A stretch of DNA of 64,000 nt, taken from NCBI GenBank assembly GCA_046299415.1, contig JBKBII010000006.1, positions 62,001-126,000 on the forward strand. Direction: 5' to 3'. Numbering within the stretch: the stretch's first letter is position 1; each line of letters starts with the position of its first letter. The position numbers and the translations under genes were made by a program. The notes under the pieces are model-generated. The model worked only from the letters and a program-made list of their open reading frames with translations. It was not told where the DNA came from and did no database searches. Shown here in pieces: positions 7,702 to 14,939 of the stretch. Source of the stretch: JBKBII01 sp046299415 (GTDB lineage: Bacteria; Pseudomonadota; Gammaproteobacteria; Ectothiorhodospirales; Ectothiorhodospiraceae).

Positions 7702-8562
7702 ATGACCAAGCCCAGCATTGCACTGTCTGACCTCCTGGAAAAGGGGGCGCACGCGGATCTGCTCCGGCAGATGATTGAGCACGTCGTGCAGCGCGTGATG
7801 GATTTCGATATCGAGAACGTCTGCAACGCCGGCTACGGCGAGCGCAGCGCCGAGCGGGCCAACCGCCGCAACCGCTACCGGGAGCGACTGTGGGAGACGC
7901 GTGCCGGATCGATCCCGGTGAAGATCCCGAAGCTGCGCGAAGGCAGCTACTTCCCGCCGTTCCTCGAGCCGCGTCGCACGGCCGAGAAAGCCCTGGCCGC
8001 CGTGATCCAGGAGGCCTATGTGCAGGGCGTCTCGACTCGCTCGGTGGACGAACTCGTTAAGGCCATGGGCATGAGCGGGATCTCGAAGAGCCAGGTCAGC
8101 CGGCTGTGCGGCGAGATCGATGAGCGCGTGCACGCGTTCCTGGATCGGCCGCTCGAAGGCGACTGGCCATACCTGTGGATCGATGCGACCTACGTGAAGT
8201 GCCGCGAAGCCGGCCGCATCGTCGCCGAGGCCGTGATAATCGCCGTCGCCGTGAACACCGAAGGCCAGCGCGAAGTGCTCGGCATGGCGGTGGGTCCGAG
8301 CGAAGCGGAACCGTTCTGGACTGACTTCCTGCGCTCGCTGACCCGTCGCGGCCTCAGAGGCGTGAAGCTGGTGATCTCCGATGCGCATGAGGGACTGAAG
8401 GCCGCCGCGGCCAAGGTCCTCAGCGCCACGTGGCAGCGCTGCAAAGTGCACTTCCTGCGCAACGCCCTGACGCACGCCGGCAAGGGACAGCGGCAGAAGC
8501 GGTTGCGGGATGCCGATAGTGGTCGTGTGTTCGTTGGGTGGGGGTGTCGGGCGATCAAATAG
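7702..8562 (+). pseudogene. IS256-family transposase, C-terminally truncated
   Basis: From ATG 7702 the protein matches IS256-family transposases: the N-terminal ALSDLLEKG and RNRYRERLWETRAG segments, then LWIDATYVKCREAGR with the first catalytic Asp and LVISDAHEGL with the second. Homology stops near base 8500 (HAGKGQ). The remaining 20 or so codons to TAG at 8560 are unrelated flank, so the third catalytic acid and roughly a quarter of the protein are missing and it cannot be active. The sequence before the ATG (about 7560-7700), with GGCGGCAGCGGG and GGTTTAAGGTTGGG, is probably the IS left end. Terminal repeats were not resolved. The element interrupts the last integron cassette. Confidence 0.88.
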
Positions 8563-10000
8563 ACCCAGTGAAGGTCGAGTCGGTGATGACACGGGTGGCC
8601 AGGGGTCGGTCGATGCAGGGAGGGCTTCATCCCGCGATCGATCAGTGCGTGGTGGACCTTCGGCCATGAGCAACGTCGGCGAATCGATGGCGGTGATCGG
8701 CGGATTCGCTGCGGTCGGGACCAATCCGCTGGCATGAGACGACGACAGCGGAAACATGATGCCGGTCATGATCGGGACGAGCCTGAGACACCACGCACTT
8801 AAGCAGCGTCGCGCTCGATCGGTGAGTCGGCCTGTTGGGTTCTTTTGCATCGCAGATGAGACGCCGCCGCGATCGAAGGGCGTTTGGCCGCTTGCACATC
8901 GGCGGGTTGGGTGGGAGCGAACGGGCGGGCTTTGCGCGGTCATAAGGAATTGTTGGGAGGATCATGTCGTGGTGCCATCTCCCAAATGATGGAGCCCGTT
9001 CCGAGCTCATGTGAATTTTTTTCTAATGTGAAATTTTTCTGGTAATCGCGGCTGCTGTATTTTTTGATCTCGAGAATTGTCTGGTCGAGTGGATGTGCGT
9101 GTTGTGACCCGATTGAATTTGCTGCGTCAGTGACTGATGGTGCAGCGTTGAACTGGGCTCGTTAACCGACCGGCGATCGATCAGTCTCAGGAATGGCTGT
9201 GGGAATCGATCGGGCAGTGTGGGGTCGATAGCGACGATCCGATTGGGCGGGCGCGCCGGATTTTAGGCGCGGGGCTCAAAATGCGGCATCGATGTGTTCG
9301 CATCAGTGCCCGTCAACCGCGGTGGTGTGATCGATACCGGAAGTTCATCGGGTGCGCGGATTTCATTGAGCGCCAGTTGGGCGGCAAACATGATTCACGA
9401 TCGGTGCGGGTCTTTGCCTCGATCGTATTGGTGAGCTTTTTGATGTGTGGCTTCGCGGTCGCCAGTTCGTCTCCGCGTGTCGTGTTAAATGCTCTTTCTC
9501 TTGACGACGCTTTGCACGATGCGACGAGGCCCCATGAGGCGAGTCTGGTGCTCGCCATGGTCGGGGACGTGACCGGTGCGAGTCTTCTGTTGCGGACTGT
9601 CTGCATACAGATCTGCCGATGCCTGCGGACGTCGTCCGAGAACCGGAAGTCTCGGCTGTGAAACACCGTATCGGTATGACCAGGAACTGGGTTTCGCCGT
9701 TTCCAGTCGCGGTTTTGACACAGCCAACGGTAAAAATACGCGACTGTGGCCGAATCTTGCGGTGCACATTGGTTGGCCCCCGGGCACGTCACCTGACTTG
9801 ATCGCTGCCCAGACTGAGGTCTGGCCAGTTCTGCCACGCTCGCCCGTACACTTTGGCAATCGCCCGGATCAAAACTTTGCAAGCTTCGCGCTCGTCAATT
9901 CGACGGGGGGCCGGTTACGGGTGGAAATCATTCATGAGTAGACTTTCGTTGATGAACCGCGGCTATTCCGAGCCTCTGAGTATGCCGCCGGAGATCAGCA
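8563..10000. other. Gene-poor stretch between the IS remnant and the Arx island
   Basis: About 1.4 kb without a convincing gene. Open frames here overlap on both strands and have no recognisable domains. The plus frame 9281-9661 has a signal-peptide-like stretch around 9400-9480. The plus frame 9576-9941 ends in protein-like sequence (WPNLAVHIGWPPG). Together they could be a frameshifted secreted-protein gene, but I cannot support it. The text is rich in GATCG-type words like the core regions at 23-64 kb, so this is probably decayed host DNA. Confidence 0.5.
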
Positions 10001-10147
10001 ATGGCGCGAGCTCCGCAGTTTGCGACAGCCCGACGGGGCTGGTTCGGAGGCGCTCGTAACCCGGTGACCGAGCTGTTACTGGGCAGCACCGCCGAGGCGC
10101 TCTGCCGCGGCGCGCGGCGGCTGGTGCTGCTGGTGCCGTCGCACTGA
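10001..10147 (+). pseudogene. C-terminal remnant of a universal stress protein (UspA family)
   Basis: A 48-residue frame containing TELLLGSTAEALCRGARR and LVLLVPSH, the hallmark end of UspA-family proteins (GS-x-A-E nucleotide-binding loop and last strand). The N-terminal two thirds are absent, and the sequence just upstream is unrelated gene-poor DNA. I read it as a gene cut at the left edge of the inserted island. The hemerythrin gene follows after 30 bp. Confidence 0.7.
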
Positions 10148-10177
10148 TGACGAACAGCAAAGCGTTGGAGAACTGAA

Positions 10178-10594
10178 ATGACGAAGCATGAATCGAGACT
10201 GCGTGTGCCGGAGCAGGAAAAAGGCTTTATGAATGACGAGCACCATGAAGCGGCCCGGCTGATGGACCAGGTACTCGACCTGTGCCGGGATGGTTCGGCG
10301 CCGGAAGTGGCCGACGCCTTCGAGGCCTTCATGACGCTCAACCGGTCGCATTTCGCCAGTGAGGATGCACTCATGGAACAGGTGGGCTTTCCCCAAACGG
10401 AATACCACCGCCAGGAACATGCCACCCATCTGGCTCGTTGGGAGGGGATGCTGGCGGGACTTCGTAACGGGGAGATAACGATACCTGCCTTTTCGGACGC
10501 CCTGGAGGGAGAGGTACTGCCCTGGTATCAGCGCCATTTCACAACCTTGGATGCCCTGCTGTCCAAGTTTGCCCACATGAAGGCGCAGGGCTAG
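10178..10594 (+). CDS. Bacteriohemerythrin-like protein
   Basis: A 138-residue hemerythrin-domain protein, about the usual length for single-domain bacterial forms. The diiron ligand pattern is visible: His in NDEHHEAARLMD, HFASEDALM with His and Glu, HRQEHATHL with two His, and WYQRHFTTLD with the final His and Asp. Hemerythrins bind oxygen reversibly, sometimes nitric oxide, and serve storage, delivery to oxidases or sensing. A cytosolic location is expected because there is no signal peptide. It converges with the slyD-like gene of the Arx operon, separated by a strong inverted repeat. Lying beside an anaerobic respiratory module, it may protect oxygen-sensitive enzymes; this is inference. 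Confidence 0.88.
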   Translation: MTKHESRLRVPEQEKGFMNDEHHEAARLMDQVLDLCRDGSAPEVADAFEAFMTLNRSHFASEDALMEQVGFPQTEYHRQEHATHLARWEGMLAGLRNGEITIPAFSDALEGEVLPWYQRHFTTLDALLSKFAHMKAQG

Positions 10595-10662
10595 CCCGCA
10601 TATGGCACCAGGGTTACGAATGTCTGTGATCTCTCTATCCGTCTCTTAACCTCATCTTCCGG

Positions 10663-10728
10663 CATAGGGCGGGCCATGCCCGCAGGGATTTCGTCCGGTG
10701 CCATGCGGCGGGCACGGCCCGCCCTATG
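10663..10728. terminator. Large inverted repeat between convergent genes
   Basis: Arms CATAGGGCGGGCCATGCCCGC (10663-10683, 21 bp; shown in part as GCGGGCCATGCCCGC) and its near-perfect complement at 10708-10728 flank a 24-bp centre. Lying between the stop of the hemerythrin gene and the stop of the slyD-like gene, it could act as a bidirectional terminator. It lacks a clear T-run, so it may instead be a REP-like element. Confidence 0.6.
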
Positions 10729-10744
10729 GTTTCAGCAGGCGCGG

Positions 10745-11227
10745 TTATGCATGACCGGCAGCGGCCAGTTCCTCGGCCGTTGCGGCGCGCACCTCAAGCA
10801 CCTTGACCGCCACCCGCAGGGTACGACCCGCGAGGGGGTGGTTGCCGTCCAGGATGGCGCCCTTGTCCGTGAGCCGTACCACCCGCAGCTGAAACGTGCC
10901 CCGCTCACCCTGGGTATAGAGTGGCTGCCCGGGTGTCAGGGGCGTGTCAGCGGGCAGGTTCTCCCGCACGGCCTCGAACACCAGTTCCGGGCGATGCTCA
11001 CCATAACCGAGCGCGGGCGGTATGGTGACTTCCCCTACGAAACCGGGTTCCAGTCCATGCAGTGCATTAGAGAGTCCAGGGATACTGGCTTGCTGATAGC
11101 CATGGAGATAGGTCACCGAGCTCACCTCTGGCAATCCTGATTCAGGTGTCAGGGGGGTTCCGCTCTCATCGTCAAAGACCTGGTATTGCACCGTGACCTT
11201 GTGTCCCTTGGTGATGTTGAAACTCAT
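10745..11227 (-). CDS. SlyD-like FKBP-type peptidyl-prolyl isomerase
   Basis: A 160-residue SlyD/FkpB-type isomerase: the N-terminal FKBP half begins KVTVQYQVFDDESG. A central insert-in-flap region follows, with GLEPGFVGEVTIPPALGYGEH, the conserved signature of this branch. The C-terminus includes HPLAGRTLRVAVKVLEVR. It lacks the His/Cys-rich metal-binding tail of E. coli SlyD. Such proteins catalyse proline isomerisation and have chaperone activity; SlyD homologues help Tat substrates and metalloenzyme maturation. It follows the cytochrome gene by four bases, so it is probably the last gene of the minus-strand Arx operon and could assist folding of ArxA. ATG at 11227. Confidence 0.88.
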   Translation of the reverse strand: MSFNITKGHKVTVQYQVFDDESGTPLTPESGLPEVSSVTYLHGYQQASIPGLSNALHGLEPGFVGEVTIPPALGYGEHRPELVFEAVRENLPADTPLTPGQPLYTQGERGTFQLRVVRLTDKGAILDGNHPLAGRTLRVAVKVLEVRAATAEELAAAGHA

Positions 11228-11231
11228 GGCG

Positions 11232-11747
11232 TTAAATTCCTCTCTTGGATCGTTTGCCGCGCCGCATCAGGACAAGGGCGATGAGGATCATCGCCACGAT
11301 CAGGACCACAGAGATCAGTAACAGTCCTTGTGAACGCTCGGCTGCTTGGGGATGCTGCCGCGCCAGGTAGGTGGAGATAAACTCTCGTTCACCCGCCTCT
11401 ATGTGGGCGCCGTGCAGCCATTGCATGCGCAATACGGTCAGTTCGGCGGACAGGCGCGTATAGCCGCGTGCTGCATACAGGTCCCGTCCGTGACACCCCA
11501 TGCAGCGTCGTTCCGTCAGACGCTCAGCAAAGGGGCGTGGATCCTCGACTTGCTCTTCACGGGTGGCTGCCTCAAGCCCTCGGCGTGATCGGGCGGCCTC
11601 CATCTCTTCTTCAATGCGTTGGCGGACTGCCTCGCGTTCTTTCTCGCCTAGCGGCCGACCATCGGGTAGATAGGCGTCACTGTCCAGTTCTGCCGAAGCC
11701 TGTGGTATCCAGAGACAGACGAGACACAACAGGATCACACATGGCAT
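11232..11747 (-). CDS. Membrane-anchored monohaem c-type cytochrome
   Basis: The start is ATG at 11747 (171 residues), with GGGGGGA as ribosome binding site seven bases away; the upstream ATG at 11762 would overlap that site. A signal peptide (residues 1-19 or so, ending QASA) precedes a charged helical region. A single haem-binding motif CMGCH follows, then one C-terminal transmembrane segment (LLLISVVLIVAMILIALVLM) and a basic tail. The cytochrome therefore faces the periplasm on a membrane anchor. It sits between arxD and the slyD-like gene in the same operon and is a plausible electron carrier for the membrane-bound molybdoenzyme. I do not recognise a named family. Confidence 0.85.
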   Translation of the reverse strand: MPCVILLCLVCLWIPQASAELDSDAYLPDGRPLGEKEREAVRQRIEEEMEAARSRRGLEAATREEQVEDPRPFAERLTERRCMGCHGRDLYAARGYTRLSAELTVLRMQWLHGAHIEAGEREFISTYLARQHPQAAERSQGLLLISVVLIVAMILIALVLMRRGKRSKRGI

Positions 11748-11788
11748 GAAGCGTCCCCCCATGGATCTTCGTGAGCCTGTCTGTCGGG

Positions 11789-12733
11789 TCAGCGGCTGTG
11801 ACGTTTTGGCACCACCGGTTTGATGGCGTGCAGACCCAGCGCGGTATCCCGTTGTCCTTCCGGTATGGCAAGATGGCTGGTATCGAGACCCGCCTCGGCG
11901 AGACGGGCGGCGATGAATGCCTGGGCCTCGATGGAGCGGCTCTCAGGGACTTGCATGGCAGTCGTCTCGGTCGATGAATTCGTATCGGTATGCCGGGGCG
12001 CCATGGTTCGTTCCGGAAGGCGAGCCGATAGCCATTGCACATCATCTCTGACGCATTGGATAAGCAGGTCTGTCAGGGTCAGGTAAAGCTGCTCCGGGTC
12101 CTGAGGCGTAGCGGTGCAGCGGGCAATATCCGAGCGCAGCCCCGGCAGCCAGGCCAGCGGAAAGCTTTCCAGGAAGTCATGGGCCTCGCCGAGCAGAGTC
12201 TCATGTCGCACGTCGTCACCCTCCTGCAGCGCATCGGCGCAGGTGGCCAGCAGGACCGAGGCAAACTCCAGTTGCATGGCCGCGTGATCGGGGAGGTCTT
12301 TGAAGCCTTCACGGCGCCCCAGACCATGGCGTTGGTAGAACGCCTGCAAATCGTCCATGTGTCGCCCCATGAGGCTGCCATCCTGGTACCAGGCGGTGTT
12401 GATATGGGCTGGGACGGGTGGCGAGAGAAACAGGCCCGCATAGGTACGCAGGGCCAGGGTATGATCGGCGAAGGTCACGGCCAGGTCCTGTTTCAGGGCA
12501 TGCAGGAGTGGGCGAGGGTTGTCGCCCAGTTCCTGGAATAGGCCCCGCAGATCGTCTACCAGCAAATTGCGCATCGCACAGAAGCGTTGTTCGCGATCCG
12601 GCGGCAGGAAGGCCTGGGCCAGGCACAGGTAGCGCTCTGCGCGCAGGGCCAGGGATTCCGCGGGTGAGCTTGGTTCCATGGCGCCTTGGTGTGGGACTTG
12701 GATCGTCTCGGTCGGCATCAATTCCACGGACAT
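11789..12733 (-). CDS. arxD: TorD/DmsD-family molybdoenzyme chaperone (ArxD)
   Basis: A 314-residue cytoplasmic chaperone. ATG at 12733 is chosen for its CAGGAGA site eight bases upstream; an in-frame ATG at 12778 is less supported. Residues about 35-220 form the all-helical TorD/NarJ fold, with RAERYLCLAQAFLPPD near the start, YAGLFLSPPVPAHINTAWYQDGSLMG in the middle and ESFPLAWLPGLRSDI later. Family members bind the Tat signal and the apo-enzyme of DMSO-reductase-type proteins until cofactor is loaded. The C-terminal 80 residues are less conserved and end in a helical segment. It follows arxC in the order B2-A-B1-C-D known from arsenite-oxidising Ectothiorhodospiraceae. There is a 230-bp gap between arxC and arxD. 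Confidence 0.85.
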   Translation of the reverse strand: MSVELMPTETIQVPHQGAMEPSSPAESLALRAERYLCLAQAFLPPDREQRFCAMRNLLVDDLRGLFQELGDNPRPLLHALKQDLAVTFADHTLALRTYAGLFLSPPVPAHINTAWYQDGSLMGRHMDDLQAFYQRHGLGRREGFKDLPDHAAMQLEFASVLLATCADALQEGDDVRHETLLGEAHDFLESFPLAWLPGLRSDIARCTATPQDPEQLYLTLTDLLIQCVRDDVQWLSARLPERTMAPRHTDTNSSTETTAMQVPESRSIEAQAFIAARLAEAGLDTSHLAIPEGQRDTALGLHAIKPVVPKRHSR

Positions 12734-12963
12734 CAGCTGTGTCTCCTGGTGAGTACCACCACGCCGGCTCCATGGCATGACGGAAGGAATAAAAAGGGGC
12801 CAGCGGGCGCCGGCCCAGCAAGGTGAGGCTGGAGGAAGTGGAATGAAAGCGGCGCCGATAACGCGATCAGGCAGGTCTGCATGAAGGAGGAGGACGACCC
12901 ACCCGTCGCCCGTGGCGGGTGATGCGGACCAGACCTTTGAGCTTTACCGGCGCCGGACATTCC

Positions 12964-14154
12964 TCAATCACCGTCGGGGGAAGTACCCATAGGATTGACC
13001 AGCTTGTCACCCAGTGCGTACACCAGCAGCGCGAAGGAGGCGGCGATGAGCAGCACCATCCATTCGGTCATGCTGGGGCTGTAGGGCACGAAACCCGAGA
13101 CGTTCAAGCCACTGATCCAGCTGCCCTTGAACAGGGGCACCAGCTGGCCGCCGATAATGAACTCGTAGCGGGCGATGAACAGGCCGATGATCAGCAGCAC
13201 ACTGGCCACCACCTGCATGAGGGCCTGTTGCCTGAGCCCGGGCGAGGCCAGGATCACCAGGGGCAGGGCGAGGCATACGATGATCTCGAACCAGAACAGG
13301 CCCGAACTCACCATGTGCTGGTAGACCACCTGCACGCCGTCGGCTACGGACCACAGGCCCGTGGTCACTCGGGCGGCCACCACGATGGCATAGAGCACCA
13401 GCACCGCCAACAGTGCCAGGGGCAGGGTGTCACGCATCACTGCGCGGGTGCATTCACCCATCGCGCCCTGGTCCATGCGATAGGCCAGGTTGGTGAACAG
13501 CATGGCGAAGGCGAAGCCGGCCACCGTGGCGCCCACCAGGAAGTACAGGGGCGTGGCGGCACCGTACCAGACCGGGCGCATCACCATCATCCCGTACACC
13601 AGGCCCTGGGTGAACAGGGCGCCTAGGGCGGCCAGTACGATGAGCACGCCGAGCCCGCGCATGCCTTCGCCGCGGATGCTGTTGCCGCCTTTGAGGCGCA
13701 GCAGGCCGATCACTAGCAGCACTACATAAGCCGTCCAGAACACACCCATCCACAGCATGGGGGAACGCACCTGCATGTTCAGCGGGATGACCCACAGGGT
13801 GCGGAGGGTGTGGCCCAGTTCCAGGGACAGTGCCAGCAGGGCGCCTAGAGAAAGTCCCAGGGCAAGCAGCAGGGTACGCCGGGCGATGGCGTCGAAGTTG
13901 CCGGCCCGAAACACGATGCCCAGCGAGGTGACGATGGCCACACCAAAGGACGACAGGGCCAGGTACGCGTAGGTCACCACGGGCAGGCCCCATATCATGT
14001 TGGTACCCTGATTGAAGGCCGCGCCCCCCTGGGTCATCAGGGGAATGGAGCCGATGGCGCCAAGCACGATGCCTACCAGGCCCACGATCAGCAGCAGGGT
14101 GGACATGCCGCCGGAGGCCGGGGCCGTGCCAAGAGTTTGAGTTCCGTTACTCAT
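12964..14154 (-). CDS. arxC: NrfD/PsrC-type membrane subunit (ArxC)
   Basis: A 396-residue integral membrane protein with about ten hydrophobic segments from residue 18 (LLLIVGLVGIVLGAIGSIPLM) to 385, as expected for NrfD/PsrC-family quinone-interacting anchors. Family members exchange electrons between the Fe-S subunit and the quinone pool. In arsenite oxidation the flow would be from periplasmic ArxA/B1 to quinone. GAGGAGTGA upstream of the ATG at 14154 supports the start. It lies 18 bp after arxB1. The final residues are polar and short. Naming as ArxC relies on the neighbouring arxA. Confidence 0.87.
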   Translation of the reverse strand: MSNGTQTLGTAPASGGMSTLLLIVGLVGIVLGAIGSIPLMTQGGAAFNQGTNMIWGLPVVTYAYLALSSFGVAIVTSLGIVFRAGNFDAIARRTLLLALGLSLGALLALSLELGHTLRTLWVIPLNMQVRSPMLWMGVFWTAYVVLLVIGLLRLKGGNSIRGEGMRGLGVLIVLAALGALFTQGLVYGMMVMRPVWYGAATPLYFLVGATVAGFAFAMLFTNLAYRMDQGAMGECTRAVMRDTLPLALLAVLVLYAIVVAARVTTGLWSVADGVQVVYQHMVSSGLFWFEIIVCLALPLVILASPGLRQQALMQVVASVLLIIGLFIARYEFIIGGQLVPLFKGSWISGLNVSGFVPYSPSMTEWMVLLIAASFALLVYALGDKLVNPMGTSPDGD

Positions 14155-14172
14155 GTTGATTCACTCCTCTGA

Positions 14173-14916
14173 TCAGGACTCGGTGGGGGGCGTGAATTTC
14201 GGCACGGTGCCGTGATCCCCCAGGTAATAGACCTGCGGCTTATTACCGGTCTGCTCCAGCAAACGTACGCCGCGCTTGTCGGCGATAAGCCGGTTTACGT
14301 TGCTGCGCGGGTTATCCAGATCGCCGAAGTAGCGGGCCTTGGGCGGGCATGTGCGCACGCAGGCGGGCACATGTTCCACTTGGTCCGGGTTGTCCTCGTC
14401 CAGGTCCGCAACGCCTTCCGGCGCCTTGCTGATCTTGTGGTAGCAGAAGGTGCACTTGGAGACGACGCCCTTGGGCTGGATACCGATGCCCTTGCTCCAG
14501 TCGGAGTTCGGGTTCTGGTAGGGCGGGCTCCACTGCTGTCCACCTTCGCCGGGGAAGATGGCCTTGAGGTCCGGTTCCAGCAGCGGCTTTTCATCGGTGT
14601 AGAAGCGCACACCATAGGGACAGGCGATCATGCAGTACTTGCAGCCGATGCACTTGTTCCAGTCGATGAGCACCACGCCGTCATCGGTCTTGTAGGTGGC
14701 GCGGGTGGGGCAGACGTGTACACAGGAGGGGTTCTCGCACTGCATGCAGGGACGCGGGAACCACTTGATGGATACGTTGGGATACTGCCCCTCGTGGTAG
14801 TAGAGCACGTCCTGCCAGGACTCGCCGGGCAAGGTGTTGTTTTCCATTGCACAGGCGGTGGAGCAGGCCTGACAGCCCGTGCATTTTTCCAGGTCAATGA
14901 CCATTCCCCATTTCAT
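14173..14916 (-). CDS. arxB: Four-cluster ferredoxin subunit (ArxB1)
   Basis: A 247-residue electron-transfer subunit of the DmsB/PsrB type with four Cys groups for four [4Fe-4S] clusters: CTGCQACSTAC near residue 12, CMQCENPSCVHVCP near 58, CIGCKYCMIACP near 90, and a split last group CTFC with CVRTCP near 146-190. It has no signal peptide of its own and is probably exported with ArxA as a Tat partner. It would pass electrons between the molybdenum subunit and the NrfD-type anchor encoded next. It starts 23 bp after the arxA stop, with AAGGAGCC upstream of its ATG. Confidence 0.9.
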   Translation of the reverse strand: MKWGMVIDLEKCTGCQACSTACAMENNTLPGESWQDVLYYHEGQYPNVSIKWFPRPCMQCENPSCVHVCPTRATYKTDDGVVLIDWNKCIGCKYCMIACPYGVRFYTDEKPLLEPDLKAIFPGEGGQQWSPPYQNPNSDWSKGIGIQPKGVVSKCTFCYHKISKAPEGVADLDEDNPDQVEHVPACVRTCPPKARYFGDLDNPRSNVNRLIADKRGVRLLEQTGNKPQVYYLGDHGTVPKFTPPTES

Positions 14917-14939
14917 GATATTGGCTCCTTAAAAAGAGT

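Noticed and set aside
9281..9941. Possible frameshifted secreted-protein gene from two overlapping plus frames
   Set aside because: There is a signal-like stretch and a protein-like end, but no recognisable family, no clear frameshift point and competing minus-strand frames.
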